Shown: in pieces, positions 1 through 9,806 of the stretch
Layout of the letters: each line of letters opens with the position of its first letter
How positions within the stretch are numbered: position 1 is the first letter of the stretch
NCBI RefSeq assembly: GCF_016772275.1
Contig: NZ_CP065425.1
Span: 982,001 to 1,046,000, forward strand
Reading direction: 5' to 3'
Origin: Heyndrickxia vini
GTDB lineage: Bacteria > Bacillota > Bacilli > Bacillales > Bacillaceae_C
DNA length: 64,000 nt
The notes under the pieces: generated by a model
What the model was told of the DNA's origin: nothing
The model's database searches: none
What the model saw: only the letters and a program-made list of their open reading frames with translations
Program-made: the position numbers and the translations under genes

Positions 1-186
1 AGGTCAGAAAAACCATGCTCAAGTGGACGAATCTGCCGGATGCGGGAAGATAGGGCCAGTAAAACCATGCTCAAGTGGACGAATCCGCCGGATGCGGGAA
101 GATAAGGTCAGAAAAACCATGCTCAAGTGGACGAATCTGCCGGATGCGGGAAGATAGGGCCAGTAAAACCATGCTCAAGTGGATGA
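1..186. repeat. 52-bp tandem repeat array, right-hand end
   Basis: The core ACCATGCTCAAGTGGA recurs at 52-bp steps (near 12, 64, 116 and 168). Two unit types alternate, one beginning AGGTCAGAAA and the other AGGGCCAGTA, so the higher-order period is 104 bp. The array is cut by the window start, so copy number is unknown; the last copy degenerates after position 186. There is no spacer variation as in CRISPR and no open frame of note. Confidence 0.9.
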
Positions 187-247
187 ACCCTCGAAATAAA
201 CTTTAAAAATGACATAGCGTACAAATTACTAACATGCGCTTCAAACG

Positions 248-279
248 AACCGAGCATCTTTTTTTTGCTCGGTTTTTCT
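248..279 (+). terminator. Rho-independent terminator
   Basis: Arms AACCGAGCA (248-256) and TGCTCGGTT (266-274) flank a T-rich loop and are followed by a T run. It would end a transcript entering from the left, before the gamma-glutamyltransferase gene. Confidence 0.8.
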
Positions 280-427
280 AGTTATAAAAAAATTTGTAGA
301 ATAAAATGAAAATTTTCTATATAATCATAATTAAGTAAAAATAATTCCGTTTGTAAATTATTTTTAGAAAAAAGACGAACAAATGTTAATTGAAAAGATC
401 ATTTTAATTTCAAGGAGTGAAAAGGAA

Positions 428-2038
428 GTGAAATTGGATCATCTGTATCAACCATATTCTTCGGTTCGTAACACAGTATTTGCGAAAAATGGAATGGTAG
501 CGACTTCGCAGCCATTGGCGGCTCAGGCTGGACTAAGTATTCTTCGAAAAGGTGGAAATGCGATAGATGCGGCAATTGCCACGGCGGCAGCTTTAACTGT
601 TGTCGAGCCAACTTCGAACGGAATTGGCGGGGACGCTTTTGCACTCGTTTGGACGAATGGGAAATTGCATGGATTAAATGCGAGCGGACCTTCACCTAAG
701 TCCATTTCTATCGATGAAATCAAGGCAAGAGGGCATGAAACCATGCCGACACACGGTGTCATACCGATTACCGTTCCTGGGGCACCAGCTGCCTGGGTAG
801 AACTATCAAAGAAGTTCGGCAAGCTGCCGCTGCAAGAAGTGCTTGAACCAGCGATTCGCTATGCGGAAGACGGATACCCGCTCACCCCGATATTAGGAAA
901 GTACTGGATGTCTAGTTTTAAACGCTTTAAAGAAATCTTTCGGGGGGAAGAATACCAGCCTTGGTTTGACACATTTGCCCCCAATGGAAATGCACCACTA
1001 ATAGGTGATATTTGGCGTTCACCGGGGCATGCTGCCACATTACAATCAATTGTAGAGTCAGATGGGGAAAGTTTTTACCGTGGAGAATTAGCGGAAAAAA
1101 TCGCGAACTTCATTCAGAAATATGATGGATTTTTATCAAAAGAGGATTTAGCTGATTTCAAAGCAGAGTGGGTCGAACCGATTTCTACTCATTATCGCGG
1201 CTATGATGTTTGGGAAATTCCGCCGAATGGGCAAGGACTCGTTGCATTGATGGCCCTAAATATTGCACGCGGCTTTGATTTTACCGAAAAGGAAACAGTT
1301 GAAACTTATCACAAGCAAATCGAAGCGATGAAGCTTGCTTTTACTGATGGAAAAGCATTTATTACTGATCAAAGGCATATGAAGCTTGAAACAGAGCACT
1401 TATTATCTGAAGAATATGCAAGAACTAGACGTGAATTGATTGAAAACATGGCACTAGTCCCTGATCCTTATAAACCGCCAAGCGGAGGTACTGTTTATTT
1501 GGCTGCGGCGGATCAAGAAGGAAATATGGTTTCATTTATTCAAAGTAATTATATGGGATTCGGATCAGGAATCGTAATTCCGGGAACGGGAATCGCTTTA
1601 CAAAATCGCGGACATGATTTTTCTTTAGATCCGGAGCATTCTAATGCCTTACAGCCTGGGAAGAAAACATATCATACGATTATTCCTGGTTTTCTAACAA
1701 AGGACAATCAAGCTGTTGGCCCGTTTGGCGTCATGGGTGGTTATATGCAACCGCAGGGACATTTTCAAGTTGTCATGAATACGGTTGACTTTCATTTAAA
1801 TCCGCAAGCAGCTTTGGATGCCCCGCGTTGGCAATGGATAGAAGGGAAAAAAATTGTTGTCGAAGCGAATTTTCCGAATCATCTTGTCCAGGCATTGATT
1901 CGTTTAGGTCATCAAATCGAAATTGCGCCTGATACAGGCGGTTTTGGTCGGGGGCAAATTATTTGGCGAAATCCCGAAACGGGTGTTTTAATGGGAGGGA
2001 CAGAATCTAGGACAGATGGATCGATTGCTGCTTGGTAG
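428..2038 (+). CDS. ywrD: Gamma-glutamyltransferase family protein (YwrD-like)
   Basis: An Ntn-hydrolase of the gamma-glutamyltranspeptidase family, which transfers or hydrolyses gamma-glutamyl groups of glutathione-like substrates. At 536 residues it has the usual full length: a large-subunit region, then a Gly-Gly-Thr motif whose Thr355 matches the self-cleavage nucleophile that starts the small subunit, then a glycine-rich GFGSG stretch. The GTG at 428 has AAGGAG (412-417) at good distance, while the upstream ATG at 383 lacks a ribosome site. No signal peptide is seen, so it is probably cytoplasmic, as proposed for YwrD rather than secreted Ggt. A split chromate transporter follows, as I recall for the B. 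subtilis ywr cluster. The substrate is not inferable. Confidence 0.85.
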   Translation: MKLDHLYQPYSSVRNTVFAKNGMVATSQPLAAQAGLSILRKGGNAIDAAIATAAALTVVEPTSNGIGGDAFALVWTNGKLHGLNASGPSPKSISIDEIKARGHETMPTHGVIPITVPGAPAAWVELSKKFGKLPLQEVLEPAIRYAEDGYPLTPILGKYWMSSFKRFKEIFRGEEYQPWFDTFAPNGNAPLIGDIWRSPGHAATLQSIVESDGESFYRGELAEKIANFIQKYDGFLSKEDLADFKAEWVEPISTHYRGYDVWEIPPNGQGLVALMALNIARGFDFTEKETVETYHKQIEAMKLAFTDGKAFITDQRHMKLETEHLLSEEYARTRRELIENMALVPDPYKPPSGGTVYLAAADQEGNMVSFIQSNYMGFGSGIVIPGTGIALQNRGHDFSLDPEHSNALQPGKKTYHTIIPGFLTKDNQAVGPFGVMGGYMQPQGHFQVVMNTVDFHLNPQAALDAPRWQWIEGKKIVVEANFPNHLVQALIRLGHQIEIAPDTGGFGRGQIIWRNPETGVLMGGTESRTDGSIAAW

Positions 2039-2153
2039 TGAATAGGATTGGTTCCAACTATTATGGTCAATCTAACAATATCGGTCATTTTGTGGTGAGG
2101 AATTTTTCAACGAGAATAACATCAATAGAAATGATTAAAGGGTTGTGATAGTT

Positions 2154-2714
2154 TTGAAACAAATGGATATTTTTATTGCTTTTTTCCGATCGGGTATGCT
2201 CGGCTATGGAGGAGGATTATCAGCCATTCCGCTCATGCATAGGGAAGTTGTCGAAACGTATAAATGGATGGATGATGAAGAGTTTTCCGACATATTGGCA
2301 TTGGCTAATACACTTCCCGGTCCGATTAATACGAAAATGTCTGGATATATTGGCTGGAGGATTGGCGGCTTTTTAGGGATGTTAACAGCCCTTGCTGCAA
2401 CGGTTCTTCCCACAGTTATTCTGATGATTATATTATTAACGGTATTACATGCGTATAATGATAAACCGTGGGTAAGAGGCATGTCGAAAGCCGTTGTGCC
2501 GATTGCCGGTGTCATGTTAGGTGTACTTACTTGGGATTTTATTAAAAAGTCGAAGAACTCGATGGGATGGATATCAACTCTTATTGTCATCGGGATTAGT
2601 ATTGTCGTAATAAATATTTTAGGACTTCATCCAGCGATTATGATTGTCGGACTTTTAGTTGCTGCTCTATTTTCGAAACAGGAAGAGAAAGAAAAGCAGG
2701 TGAAAGCATCATGA
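2154..2714 (+). CDS. ywrB: Chromate transporter, N-terminal half-protein (CHR3N, YwrB-like)
   Basis: A short-chain CHR family membrane protein of 186 residues. It has the family signature GYGGG near the N terminus, then LANTLPGPINTK, then about five hydrophobic segments. Short CHR proteins come as pairs whose two members are thought to insert with opposite topology and together export chromate. The next gene is the partner and overlaps by four bases (ATGA), implying translational coupling. The TTG at 2154 is preceded by AAAGGG at proper spacing; a GTG at 2145 lies too close to that site. The physiological anion could be chromate or sulfate-like. Confidence 0.85.
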   Translation: MKQMDIFIAFFRSGMLGYGGGLSAIPLMHREVVETYKWMDDEEFSDILALANTLPGPINTKMSGYIGWRIGGFLGMLTALAATVLPTVILMIILLTVLHAYNDKPWVRGMSKAVVPIAGVMLGVLTWDFIKKSKNSMGWISTLIVIGISIVVINILGLHPAIMIVGLLVAALFSKQEEKEKQVKAS

Positions 2715-3241
2715 TCTATTGGCAAATTTTCGTAGCAAACTTTATGGCGAATTTTTTAGGCTATGGAGGAGGACCCGCGTCAATTCCCCTGCTGGAACAT
2801 GAAGTAGTTGATCGTTATAAATGGTTTACCGTCCATGAATTTAGTGAAATGGTCGCACTAGGGAATGCCTTGCCAGGACCAATCGCGACCAAATTAGCTG
2901 GTTTTGTTGGTTACCAGCAAGGGGGAATATTAGGAGCCATTGTCGGTTTATTTGCGACCATTGCGCCCTCCATTATTTTACTAATCATTTTATTGGGGAT
3001 TTTACTAAAATTTAAAGAGTCTCCGAAAGTAAAAAATATGACGAAACTGGTTCGTCCGGCGATAGCAGTATTATTAGGAGTCATGACAATTGACTTTTTC
3101 TCCAGTTCATACGAAGGAATCGGTATCCTACATACCATCTTTTTAGGTGGTGCGAGTCTGCTATTATTAGAAAAGTGGAAAGTAAGTCCCGTCTACGTTA
3201 TATGTGGAGCTTTAGTATACGGAGCGATCTTTCTTGGGTAA
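2711..3241 (+). CDS. ywrA: Chromate transporter, C-terminal half-protein (CHR3C, YwrA-like)
   Basis: Second member of the split CHR transporter, 176 residues. It repeats the architecture of its neighbour: GYGGGPASIPLLEHE near the start, LGNALPGPIATK in the middle, and hydrophobic segments to the end. The start overlaps the preceding stop. The two proteins are clearly paralogous, pointing to an ancient duplication that in other bacteria is fused into one long ChrA. A terminator follows at once, so the transcription unit ends here. Confidence 0.85.
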   Translation: MIYWQIFVANFMANFLGYGGGPASIPLLEHEVVDRYKWFTVHEFSEMVALGNALPGPIATKLAGFVGYQQGGILGAIVGLFATIAPSIILLIILLGILLKFKESPKVKNMTKLVRPAIAVLLGVMTIDFFSSSYEGIGILHTIFLGGASLLLLEKWKVSPVYVICGALVYGAIFLG

Positions 3242-3253
3242 GTAAAATTTTGG

Positions 3254-3286
3254 CCTGATACATGTTATCAGGTCTTAATTTTTTTC
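3254..3286 (+). terminator. Terminator after the chromate transporter pair
   Basis: Stem CCTGATA (3254-3260) with TATCAGG (3266-3272), loop CATGT, followed by TCTTAATTTTTTT. Confidence 0.75.
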
Positions 3287-3295
3287 TCCCACTTG

Positions 3296-3324
3296 TTGTG
3301 AGTTGTCACTTCATAGGATACAAT
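3296..3324 (+). promoter_or_regulatory. Candidate sigma-A promoter of secA
   Basis: TTGTGA (3296-3301), a 17-bp spacer and TACAAT (3319-3324). It would give an untranslated leader of about 120 nt before secA. Confidence 0.55.
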
Positions 3325-3449
3325 GGTAAAATTTAATCAGGTTATAAAATAAAGAATGCTTGGTGAGAGGATTTTTGGTCTTTCATCACGAAAGAGTATA
3401 GACCTAACCACAAGTTCCCTCACATTTAATATAAAGGAGCGTTTACTAC

Positions 3450-5963
3450 ATGGCAGCTTTTTTAGAAAAAGTTTTTGATGCAAACAAACGTGAAATAAAA
3501 CGACTTGATAAGATGGCGAATCAAATTGAAGAATTAGCGTCTGATATGGAAAAAATGTCTGATGATCAGCTTCGCGAAAAAACAGAGGAGTTTAAACAAC
3601 GCTACCAAAACGGCGAATCATTGGATGATTTACTAACTGAAGCTTTCGCTGTTGTTCGGGAAGGTGCTCGTCGTGTGCTTGGTCTTTACCCATACCATGT
3701 ACAATTAATGGGTGGGATTTCCTTACATGAAGGAAATATTTCCGAAATGAAGACAGGTGAAGGAAAAACTTTAACAGCAACAATGCCGGTTTATTTAAAT
3801 GCGATTTCCGGAAAAGGTGTCCATGTTGTTACGGTCAACGAATACTTAGCCAGCCGTGATGCGACAGAAATGGGCGAGTTATATGAGTTTCTTGGATTAA
3901 CCGTCGGCTTAAACTTAAATAGTATGTCAAGTGAAGAAAAGCAAGAGGCGTACGCTGCTGACATCACTTACGGAACGAATAACGAATTTGGTTTCGACTA
4001 TCTCCGTGATAACATGGTGTTGTATAAGGAACAGCGCGTACAGCGTCCATTGTTCTATGCAGTAATTGACGAGGTCGACTCCATTTTAATCGATGAAGCG
4101 CGAACACCTTTAATTATTTCTGGTCAAGCACAGAAATCTACTTCTCTATATATTCAAGCGAATGCATTTGTTCGTACATTGAAAAAAGAGGAAGACTACA
4201 CGTACGATGAAAAAACAAAAAGTGTTCAATTAACAGAAGAAGGAATCAATAAAGCGGAACGATCTTTCTCAATTGAAAATCTTTTCGACATTTCTCATGT
4301 GACATTGAATCACCATATTAATCAGGCGTTAAAAGCAATTGTCAGTATGCATTTAGACGTTGATTACGTTGTACAAGATGGTGAAATCGTGATTGTCGAC
4401 CAATTTACTGGTCGTCTCATGAAAGGACGCCGCTTCAGTGATGGTCTTCACCAAGCCATTGAAGCGAAAGAAGCCGTTGAAATTCAAAATGAAAGCATGA
4501 CAATGGCTACCATCACATTCCAGAACTACTTCCGTATGTATGAAAAGCTTGCTGGTATGACCGGTACAGCGAAAACGGAAGAAGAGGAATTCAGAAACAT
4601 TTATAATATGAGAGTTATTGTTATTCCGACGAATAAGCCAATTGCACGTGATGATCGTCCAGATTTGATTTATGCAAGTATGGAAGGGAAATTTCGGGCT
4701 GTCGTTGAAGACATTGCTGAACGTCATAAAAATGGCCAACCGATTCTTGTTGGTACTGTAGCAATCGAAACATCGGAATTAATCTCCAATTTATTACAGA
4801 AAAAAGGCGTTCGCCATAATGTATTAAATGCGAAAAATCATGAACGTGAAGCCGAAATTATTGCTGAAGCGGGCCACAAAGGCTCAGTAACGATTGCAAC
4901 TAACATGGCTGGTCGTGGTACAGATATTAAACTTGGCGAAGGCGTGAAAGAGCTAGGTGGATTAGCGGTTATCGGTACAGAGCGTCATGAGTCTCGACGG
5001 ATTGATAATCAGCTTCGTGGACGTTCAGGACGTCAAGGTGATCCAGGGGTCACACAATTTTATCTTTCCATGGAAGATGAATTGATGCGCCGTTTCGGGT
5101 CAGACAATATGAAAAACATGATGCAGCGTTTAGGAATGGATGACTCCCAGCCAATTCAAAGTAAAATGGTATCGCGAGCAGTTGAGTCAGCACAAAAACG
5201 AGTCGAAGGAAATAACTTCGATTCACGTAAACAACTTTTACAATATGATGATGTGTTGCGTCAACAACGTGAAATCATCTATACTCAACGAAATGAAGTA
5301 CTTAATTCCGAGGATTTACGTGAAATCGTTGAAAAAATGATTCAGTCTGTTCTTGAACGTAATATTCAATTATATGCTTCAACTAACGAAGATGAAGAGC
5401 ATTGGAATCTTCAAGGCTTGGTTGATTTTGTTCATGGCAATCTTTTACCTGAAGGCGACATAACGGTTGACGAATTACGAGGTAAGGAACCAGAAGAGAT
5501 GGCTGACCTTATTATGGAAAAAGTCAAAGTTCGTTATGATGAAAAAGAAGAGTCATTAACACCTGAACAAATGCGGGAATTTGAAAAAGTTGTTCTTCTT
5601 CGTGCAGTGGATTCTAAATGGATTGACCATATCGATGCAATGGATCATTTACGACAAGGGATTCATCTTCGTGCTTACGGTCAAGTAGATCCATTACGAG
5701 AATATCAAAGTGAAGGATTTGCGATGTTTGAAGGTATGGTTGAAGCAATCGAAGATGATGCTGCGAAATATGTCATGAAAGCTGAAATCAGAAATAATCT
5801 TCAGCGTGAAGAAGTAGCTAAAGGCCAAGCCGTGAATCCTAAAGAAGAAGGGGAAACGGTGAAAAAGAAACCAGCGAAAAAATCTGTTGATATTGGCCGC
5901 AATGCCCCGTGTCCATGTGGAAGCGGCAAGAAGTATAAGCAATGTCATGGTAAGAATGCGTAA
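3450..5963 (+). CDS. secA: Preprotein translocase ATPase SecA
   Basis: The ATP-driven motor that pushes unfolded secretory proteins through SecYEG. The 837 residues match Bacillus SecA. Walker A KTGEGKT lies at about 101-107, the DEVD box follows near 207, then the preprotein cross-linking domain, the second nucleotide-binding fold with [15 protein letters not shown], and [10 protein letters not shown]. The C-terminal zinc-binding tail has Cys821, Cys823, Cys832 and His833, used for SecB-like or ribosome contacts. AAAGGAG sits just before the ATG. Next comes prfB, the usual neighbour in Bacilli, after a gap of under 90 bases with a small hairpin. Confidence 0.98.
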   Translation: MAAFLEKVFDANKREIKRLDKMANQIEELASDMEKMSDDQLREKTEEFKQRYQNGESLDDLLTEAFAVVREGARRVLGLYPYHVQLMGGISLHEGNISEMKTGEGKTLTATMPVYLNAISGKGVHVVTVNEYLASRDATEMGELYEFLGLTVGLNLNSMSSEEKQEAYAADITYGTNNEFGFDYLRDNMVLYKEQRVQRPLFYAVIDEVDSILIDEARTPLIISGQAQKSTSLYIQANAFVRTLKKEEDYTYDEKTKSVQLTEEGINKAERSFSIENLFDISHVTLNHHINQALKAIVSMHLDVDYVVQDGEIVIVDQFTGRLMKGRRFSDGLHQAIEAKEAVEIQNESMTMATITFQNYFRMYEKLAGMTGTAKTEEEEFRNIYNMRVIVIPTNKPIARDDRPDLIYASMEGKFRAVVEDIAERHKNGQPILVGTVAIETSELISNLLQKKGVRHNVLNAKNHEREAEIIAEAGHKGSVTIATNMAGRGTDIKLGEGVKELGGLAVIGTERHESRRIDNQLRGRSGRQGDPGVTQFYLSMEDELMRRFGSDNMKNMMQRLGMDDSQPIQSKMVSRAVESAQKRVEGNNFDSRKQLLQYDDVLRQQREIIYTQRNEVLNSEDLREIVEKMIQSVLERNIQLYASTNEDEEHWNLQGLVDFVHGNLLPEGDITVDELRGKEPEEMADLIMEKVKVRYDEKEESLTPEQMREFEKVVLLRAVDSKWIDHIDAMDHLRQGIHLRAYGQVDPLREYQSEGFAMFEGMVEAIEDDAAKYVMKAEIRNNLQREEVAKGQAVNPKEEGETVKKKPAKKSVDIGRNAPCPCGSGKKYKQCHGKNA

Positions 5964-5989
5964 CTTTAAGAAATAGATTGATTTTTTAA

Positions 5990-6013
5990 AGGACAGGTGA
6001 ACATGCCTGTCCT
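5990..6013 (+). other. Intergenic hairpin between secA and prfB
   Basis: AGGACAGG (5990-5997) pairs with CCTGTCCT (6006-6013). No T run follows, so it may be an mRNA processing or stability element rather than a full terminator. Confidence 0.55.
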
Positions 6014-6049
6014 AAACTCATTACAAAATACACCCTGAGGTGATACAAA

Positions 6050-7148
6050 ATGGAATTATTTGAAATACGTTCAGAACTTGAAAAAACAGCTAAAAAATTA
6101 GCGGACTTTAGGGGGTCTCTTTGACTTAGAAAACAAAGAAGCCCGCATTGCCGAATTAGATGAAAGAATGCTTGAGCCAAACTTTTGGAACGATCAGCAA
6201 GGAGCACAAACGGTCATCAATGAAGCCAATGGTTTAAAGGATTTAGTAAATGAATATAAAGAACTTCTAGATAGTCAAGAAAACCTTGAATTAACGCATG
6301 AGCTTGTGAAAGAAGAGAATGATCCGGAACTTGCTGCAGATCTAGAATCCGAATTGGAAACATTAGTGGAGAGAGTAAATCAATTTGAATTACAACTTCT
6401 ATTAAGTGAACCATATGATAAAAATAATGCGATATTAGAGCTTCATCCAGGTGCTGGTGGCACTGAATCACAAGACTGGGGTTCAATGCTATTACGTATG
6501 TACACACGGTGGGCAGAGAAGAAAGGGTTCAAAGTTGAAACACTCGATTATTTACCTGGTGATGAAGCCGGAATTAAAAGTGTCACATTATTAATAAAAG
6601 GACATAATGCGTATGGCTACTTAAAAGCGGAAAAAGGGGTTCATCGACTTGTTCGAATCTCGCCATTCGATTCCTCCGGACGTCGTCATACATCATTTGT
6701 TTCTTGCGAAATAATGCCGGAGTTTAACGAAGAAATTGAAATCGAAATTCGCACGGAAGACATCAAAATAGATACGTACCGTGCTAGCGGTGCTGGCGGA
6801 CAGCATATCAATACAACCGATTCAGCGGTTCGTATTACCCATATCCCAACAGGTGTCGTTGTTACATGTCAAAATGAACGATCTCAAATTAAAAACCGTG
6901 AACAAGCAATGAAAATGCTTCAAGCTAAACTTTATCAGCGTGAACTCGAAGAAAAGGAAAAAGCACTTGCTGAAATTCGCGGAGAACAAAAAGAAATCGG
7001 CTGGGGAAGTCAAATCAGATCCTACGTCTTCCACCCGTATTCAATGGTCAAAGACCATCGTACCAACACAGAAGTAGGAAACGTCCAAGCCGTAATGGAC
7101 GGCGAACTCGACAACTTTATCAACTCCTACCTCCGCTCTCGCATATAA
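6050..7148 (+). CDS. prfB: Peptide chain release factor 2, programmed +1 frameshift
   Basis: Class I release factor reading UGA and UAA. Translation starts at ATG 6050 (ribosome site TGAGGTGA) and meets an in-frame TGA at 6122 after 24 codons. Shifting +1 at CTT-TGA-C joins the long frame from 6123, giving 365 residues, the normal RF2 length. The peptidyl-tRNA hydrolysis motif GGQ falls at 249-251 of the fused product. Low RF2 lets ribosomes pause at its own stop and shift, so the factor regulates itself. A terminator lies downstream. Annotation of only the 326-residue frame from 6168 would miss the N terminus. Confidence 0.96.
6110..6125 (+). promoter_or_regulatory. RF2 frameshift signal
   Basis: The internal Shine-Dalgarno-like AGGGGG (6110-6115) lies three bases before the slippery CTT (6119-6121), followed by TGA C. 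This is the classic arrangement in bacterial prfB. Confidence 0.95.
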
Positions 7149-7186
7149 GTACCTTCCATCAGTGACAACACAGGTGTCATTACATC

Positions 7187-7201
7187 GGTGCCAGGCACCG
7201 T
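7187..7201. repeat. Short palindrome with GGTGCC and GGCACC arms
   Basis: CGGTGCCAGGCACCG follows prfB. A near-identical palindrome occurs after metY at 16950-16963, so it is a small dispersed repeat. Confidence 0.6.
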
Positions 7202-7223
7202 TTGTGGTAGATTCTTTTTAATA

Positions 7224-7253
7224 AACCTTCACCTTTGTTGTGAAGGTTTTTTA
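7224..7253 (+). terminator. Terminator of the secA-prfB region
   Basis: AACCTTCAC (7224-7232) pairs with GTGAAGGTT (7240-7248), followed by a T run. Confidence 0.85.
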
Positions 7254-7433
7254 CATTACACCCGAAAACTGCAAATCTTAACACGAAATACTAAATTTTC
7301 CATTGTAAACCTATAATATTCAGCCCCTATTTTCCCAATAATACAAAATAATCTATACATTTCAAAACATATAGACACATGCAGTGCCTCATGCTATAAA
7401 TAGGAAGGATATTAAGCTAAAGGGGAATGTGGG

Positions 7434-8300
7434 ATGAATAAAAAACGGGGCGTATATTTAGAAGATACAACGTGGTCAAAAGTTAAAGATTACCTATACA
7501 TATTAATTGGATCAGCAATAGTCGCTATTTCATTTAATGTTTTTTTATTGCCCAATGAGGTTGCTTCAGGTGGGGTAAGCGGAATAAGTACGATTCTACA
7601 TGGATTGTTTGGATGGAAGCCTGCTTATGTTCAGTGGGCATTTAATATACCATTATTCATTGCTGGACTTATCTTTCTTGGAGTTCAGTTTGGAATAAAA
7701 ACACTAGTAGGGACAGCATTTCTTCCTTTCGTCGTTTATTTAACAGAAGGGTGGGAACCGTGGACAAATGATCCGCTTTTAGGTGCACTTTTTGGAGGAA
7801 TTGGAGTCGGATTAGGTTTAGGTATTGTTTTTCGTGGAAAAGCTTCAACAGGGGGAACGGATTTAGCTGCACAAATAATCAATAAATACACCGGATTTAC
7901 ACTAGGGATGTGTGTTATTTTCATTGATGGTTTAGTCGTTCTTTCAGCGGCAATTGTTTTTGATATTGAAAAAGGCCTGTATGCTTTAATTGGTCTATTT
8001 GTAACTAGCAAGACCATTGATCTTGTTCAAGTTGGACTAAATCGATCAAAGGCCGCATTAATTATTACCGAAAAACAGCAAGAAATTCGTGAAGGAATTT
8101 TGAATAAAATTGACCGTGGTGTGACAAAACTAACTGCATATGGTGGTTTTACAGAGAGTGAGAGACCGGTTCTTATGTGTGTGGTCGATCAAACAGAATT
8201 CACAAAGTTGAAACAACTAGTGAAAACCCTTGATCCAACAGCATTTGTCGTGGTTATGGATGCTTCAGAAGTACTCGGGGAAGGTTTTAAAAGAAGTTAA
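7434..8300 (+). CDS. yvjA: YitT family membrane protein (YvjA-like)
   Basis: A 288-residue protein of the YitT/DUF161 family. Residues 18-170 hold five or six hydrophobic segments with the family stretches PNEVASGGVSGIS and GKASTGGTDLAAQI. From about 200 to the end is a soluble DUF2179 domain (ITEKQQEIREGIL, then GGFTESERPVL), a fold thought to bind small ligands. The molecular function is unknown for the family. The ATG has AAAGGGG upstream. Its place between prfB and cccB matches the gene order I recall for yvjA in B. subtilis. Confidence 0.8.
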   Translation: MNKKRGVYLEDTTWSKVKDYLYILIGSAIVAISFNVFLLPNEVASGGVSGISTILHGLFGWKPAYVQWAFNIPLFIAGLIFLGVQFGIKTLVGTAFLPFVVYLTEGWEPWTNDPLLGALFGGIGVGLGLGIVFRGKASTGGTDLAAQIINKYTGFTLGMCVIFIDGLVVLSAAIVFDIEKGLYALIGLFVTSKTIDLVQVGLNRSKAALIITEKQQEIREGILNKIDRGVTKLTAYGGFTESERPVLMCVVDQTEFTKLKQLVKTLDPTAFVVVMDASEVLGEGFKRS

Positions 8301-8360
8301 AAAGGTATATAGTAATAATGATAAAGGATTAATTTTCCAACATCTAAAGGAGGAAACAAA

Positions 8361-8726
8361 ATGGTTAAAAAACTAATAGGGATTCTCATGATTTTCACTT
8401 TAGCATTTGGACTTGCTGCTTGTGGATCTAGTAACAAAGACAATGATAATGCTAATAAAAACGAAACAACGACAAATAATAACAAATCGACAAACACAGC
8501 AAGTGCTGGAGATGCAGAAAAAATATTTAGTCAAAATTGTTCAAGCTGCCACGGTGGAAACCTTGAAGGCGGCGTTGGTCCAGATTTAACAAAAGTTGGA
8601 GCAAAATATAACAAAGATCAAATTCTAGATATCATTAAAAATGGAAAAAAAGGCGGAATGCCTGCAGGAGTTATTAAAGGTGATGACGCTGATAAAGTAG
8701 CTACATGGTTATCTGAGAAAAAATAA
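8361..8726 (+). CDS. cccB: Cytochrome c-551, membrane-anchored lipoprotein
   Basis: A 121-residue small c-type cytochrome. The signal peptide ends in lipobox LAAC, so the protein is lipid-anchored on the outer face. An Asn/Thr/Lys-rich linker follows, then the haem site CSSCH and a distal Met ligand in GGMPAG. It probably carries electrons to a terminal oxidase, as CccB does in Bacillus. AAAGGAGG precedes the ATG and a terminator follows. Confidence 0.92.
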   Translation: MVKKLIGILMIFTLAFGLAACGSSNKDNDNANKNETTTNNNKSTNTASAGDAEKIFSQNCSSCHGGNLEGGVGPDLTKVGAKYNKDQILDIIKNGKKGGMPAGVIKGDDADKVATWLSEKK

Positions 8727-8740
8727 TAGCAATACAAATG

Positions 8741-8775
8741 ACCTGATGTTAGTATTACAAACATCAGGTTTTTTC
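8741..8775 (+). terminator. Terminator of cccB
   Basis: ACCTGATGTT (8741-8750) pairs with AACATCAGGT (8760-8769), followed by TTTTT. Confidence 0.9.
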
Positions 8776-9119
8776 TTTGTCCATTTTTAACAATGGATTG
8801 AAGGAACGGCAAATATATTGCTTAGCTGCGCCCTGCAATAAAAATAGAACTTTCATACTATTGAAAAACTGGTTTAAATATGGAATTTTCTCTCTTAAAA
8901 GTGGCGGCATTTTTTTTAGAGATAAGCATTGAAATATAAATGTAATAATATTTTCCATTAACATTCAGGTTTATGATGTTATAATAGTTTTGTGATTAAA
9001 TTTCGCTATTTTACGGCAGCATTCGAGTTAATTGCGAAAGTTAGCGAAATAGTAAAGAAAATGACAGTTATGAACTATGGACATCTAGTAAAATGATCCT
9101 AGAAGAGTAAGGTGATTAA
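8776..9119. other. Gene-free leader region of ftsE
   Basis: About 340 bp with no credible gene. It holds the candidate promoter at 8977-8985 and, downstream, ATTTCGCT near 8999 with its complement AGCGAAAT near 9044, which could form a long-looped hairpin in the ftsE leader. Confidence 0.4.
8977..8985 (+). promoter_or_regulatory. Extended -10 promoter candidate for ftsEX
   Basis: TGT followed directly by TATAAT (8980-8985) gives an extended -10. The -35 region is poor, typical for this promoter class. Confidence 0.5.
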
Positions 9120-9806
9120 ATGATAGAAATGCAAAATGTATATAAAAAATATCCCAATGGGATTATAGCTACAAATGATTTGAACATTCAAATCAAACAA
9201 GGTGAATTTGTATATGTCGTCGGACCTAGTGGAGCAGGTAAATCGACTTTTATAAAAATGATGTACCGTGAGGAAAAAGCAACACAAGGTAACATTATGG
9301 TTAATGGAATTAATTTAAGTAAGTTGAAAAATAACCGAATCCCATATTTCCGTAGACAAATTGGAGTCGTATTCCAAGACTTTAAATTGCTGCCAACATT
9401 AACTGTTTTTGAAAATGTTGCTTTCGCATTGGAAGTAATCGAGGAACAACCAAAGCAAATTAAACAACGGGTAATGGAAGTTCTTAATTTAGTCGGTTTG
9501 AAACATAAAGCAAGAATGCTGCCGACAGAGCTTTCCGGTGGGGAACAACAGCGTGTATCGATCGCACGATCCATTGTAAATACACCAAAGGTTGTAATTG
9601 CGGACGAGCCTACAGGAAATCTTGACCCGGAAACATCATGGGATATTATGAACATCTTAGAAGAAATTAATACAAGAGGGACAACTGTGGTTATGGCAAC
9701 ACATAACCGTGAAATCGTTAATACGATTAGACATCGAGTGATCGCTATAGAAGGTGGCCGCATTGTCCGTGACGAGCAACGGGGGGATTACGGATATGAA
9801 AGCTAG
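9120..9806 (+). CDS. ftsE: Cell division ABC transporter ATPase FtsE
   Basis: The ATPase half of FtsEX, which does not transport but transmits force across the membrane to switch on peptidoglycan hydrolases. The 228 residues include Walker A GPSGAGKST (35-43), signature LSGGEQQ (138-144) and Walker B VVIADEP (158-164), all intact. The stop overlaps the ftsX start by 11 bases, so the two are coupled. Confidence 0.97.
   Translation: MIEMQNVYKKYPNGIIATNDLNIQIKQGEFVYVVGPSGAGKSTFIKMMYREEKATQGNIMVNGINLSKLKNNRIPYFRRQIGVVFQDFKLLPTLTVFENVAFALEVIEEQPKQIKQRVMEVLNLVGLKHKARMLPTELSGGEQQRVSIARSIVNTPKVVIADEPTGNLDPETSWDIMNILEEINTRGTTVVMATHNREIVNTIRHRVIAIEGGRIVRDEQRGDYGYES

Noticed and set aside
1-186. CRISPR-like array
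   Set aside because: Units are contiguous 52-bp tandem copies with no unique spacers and no cas genes nearby.
6168-7148. RF2 lacking its N terminus, or a frameshift mutation in prfB
   Set aside because: The SD-like AGGGGG, CTT-TGA-C and 24-codon spacing are the standard programmed frameshift.
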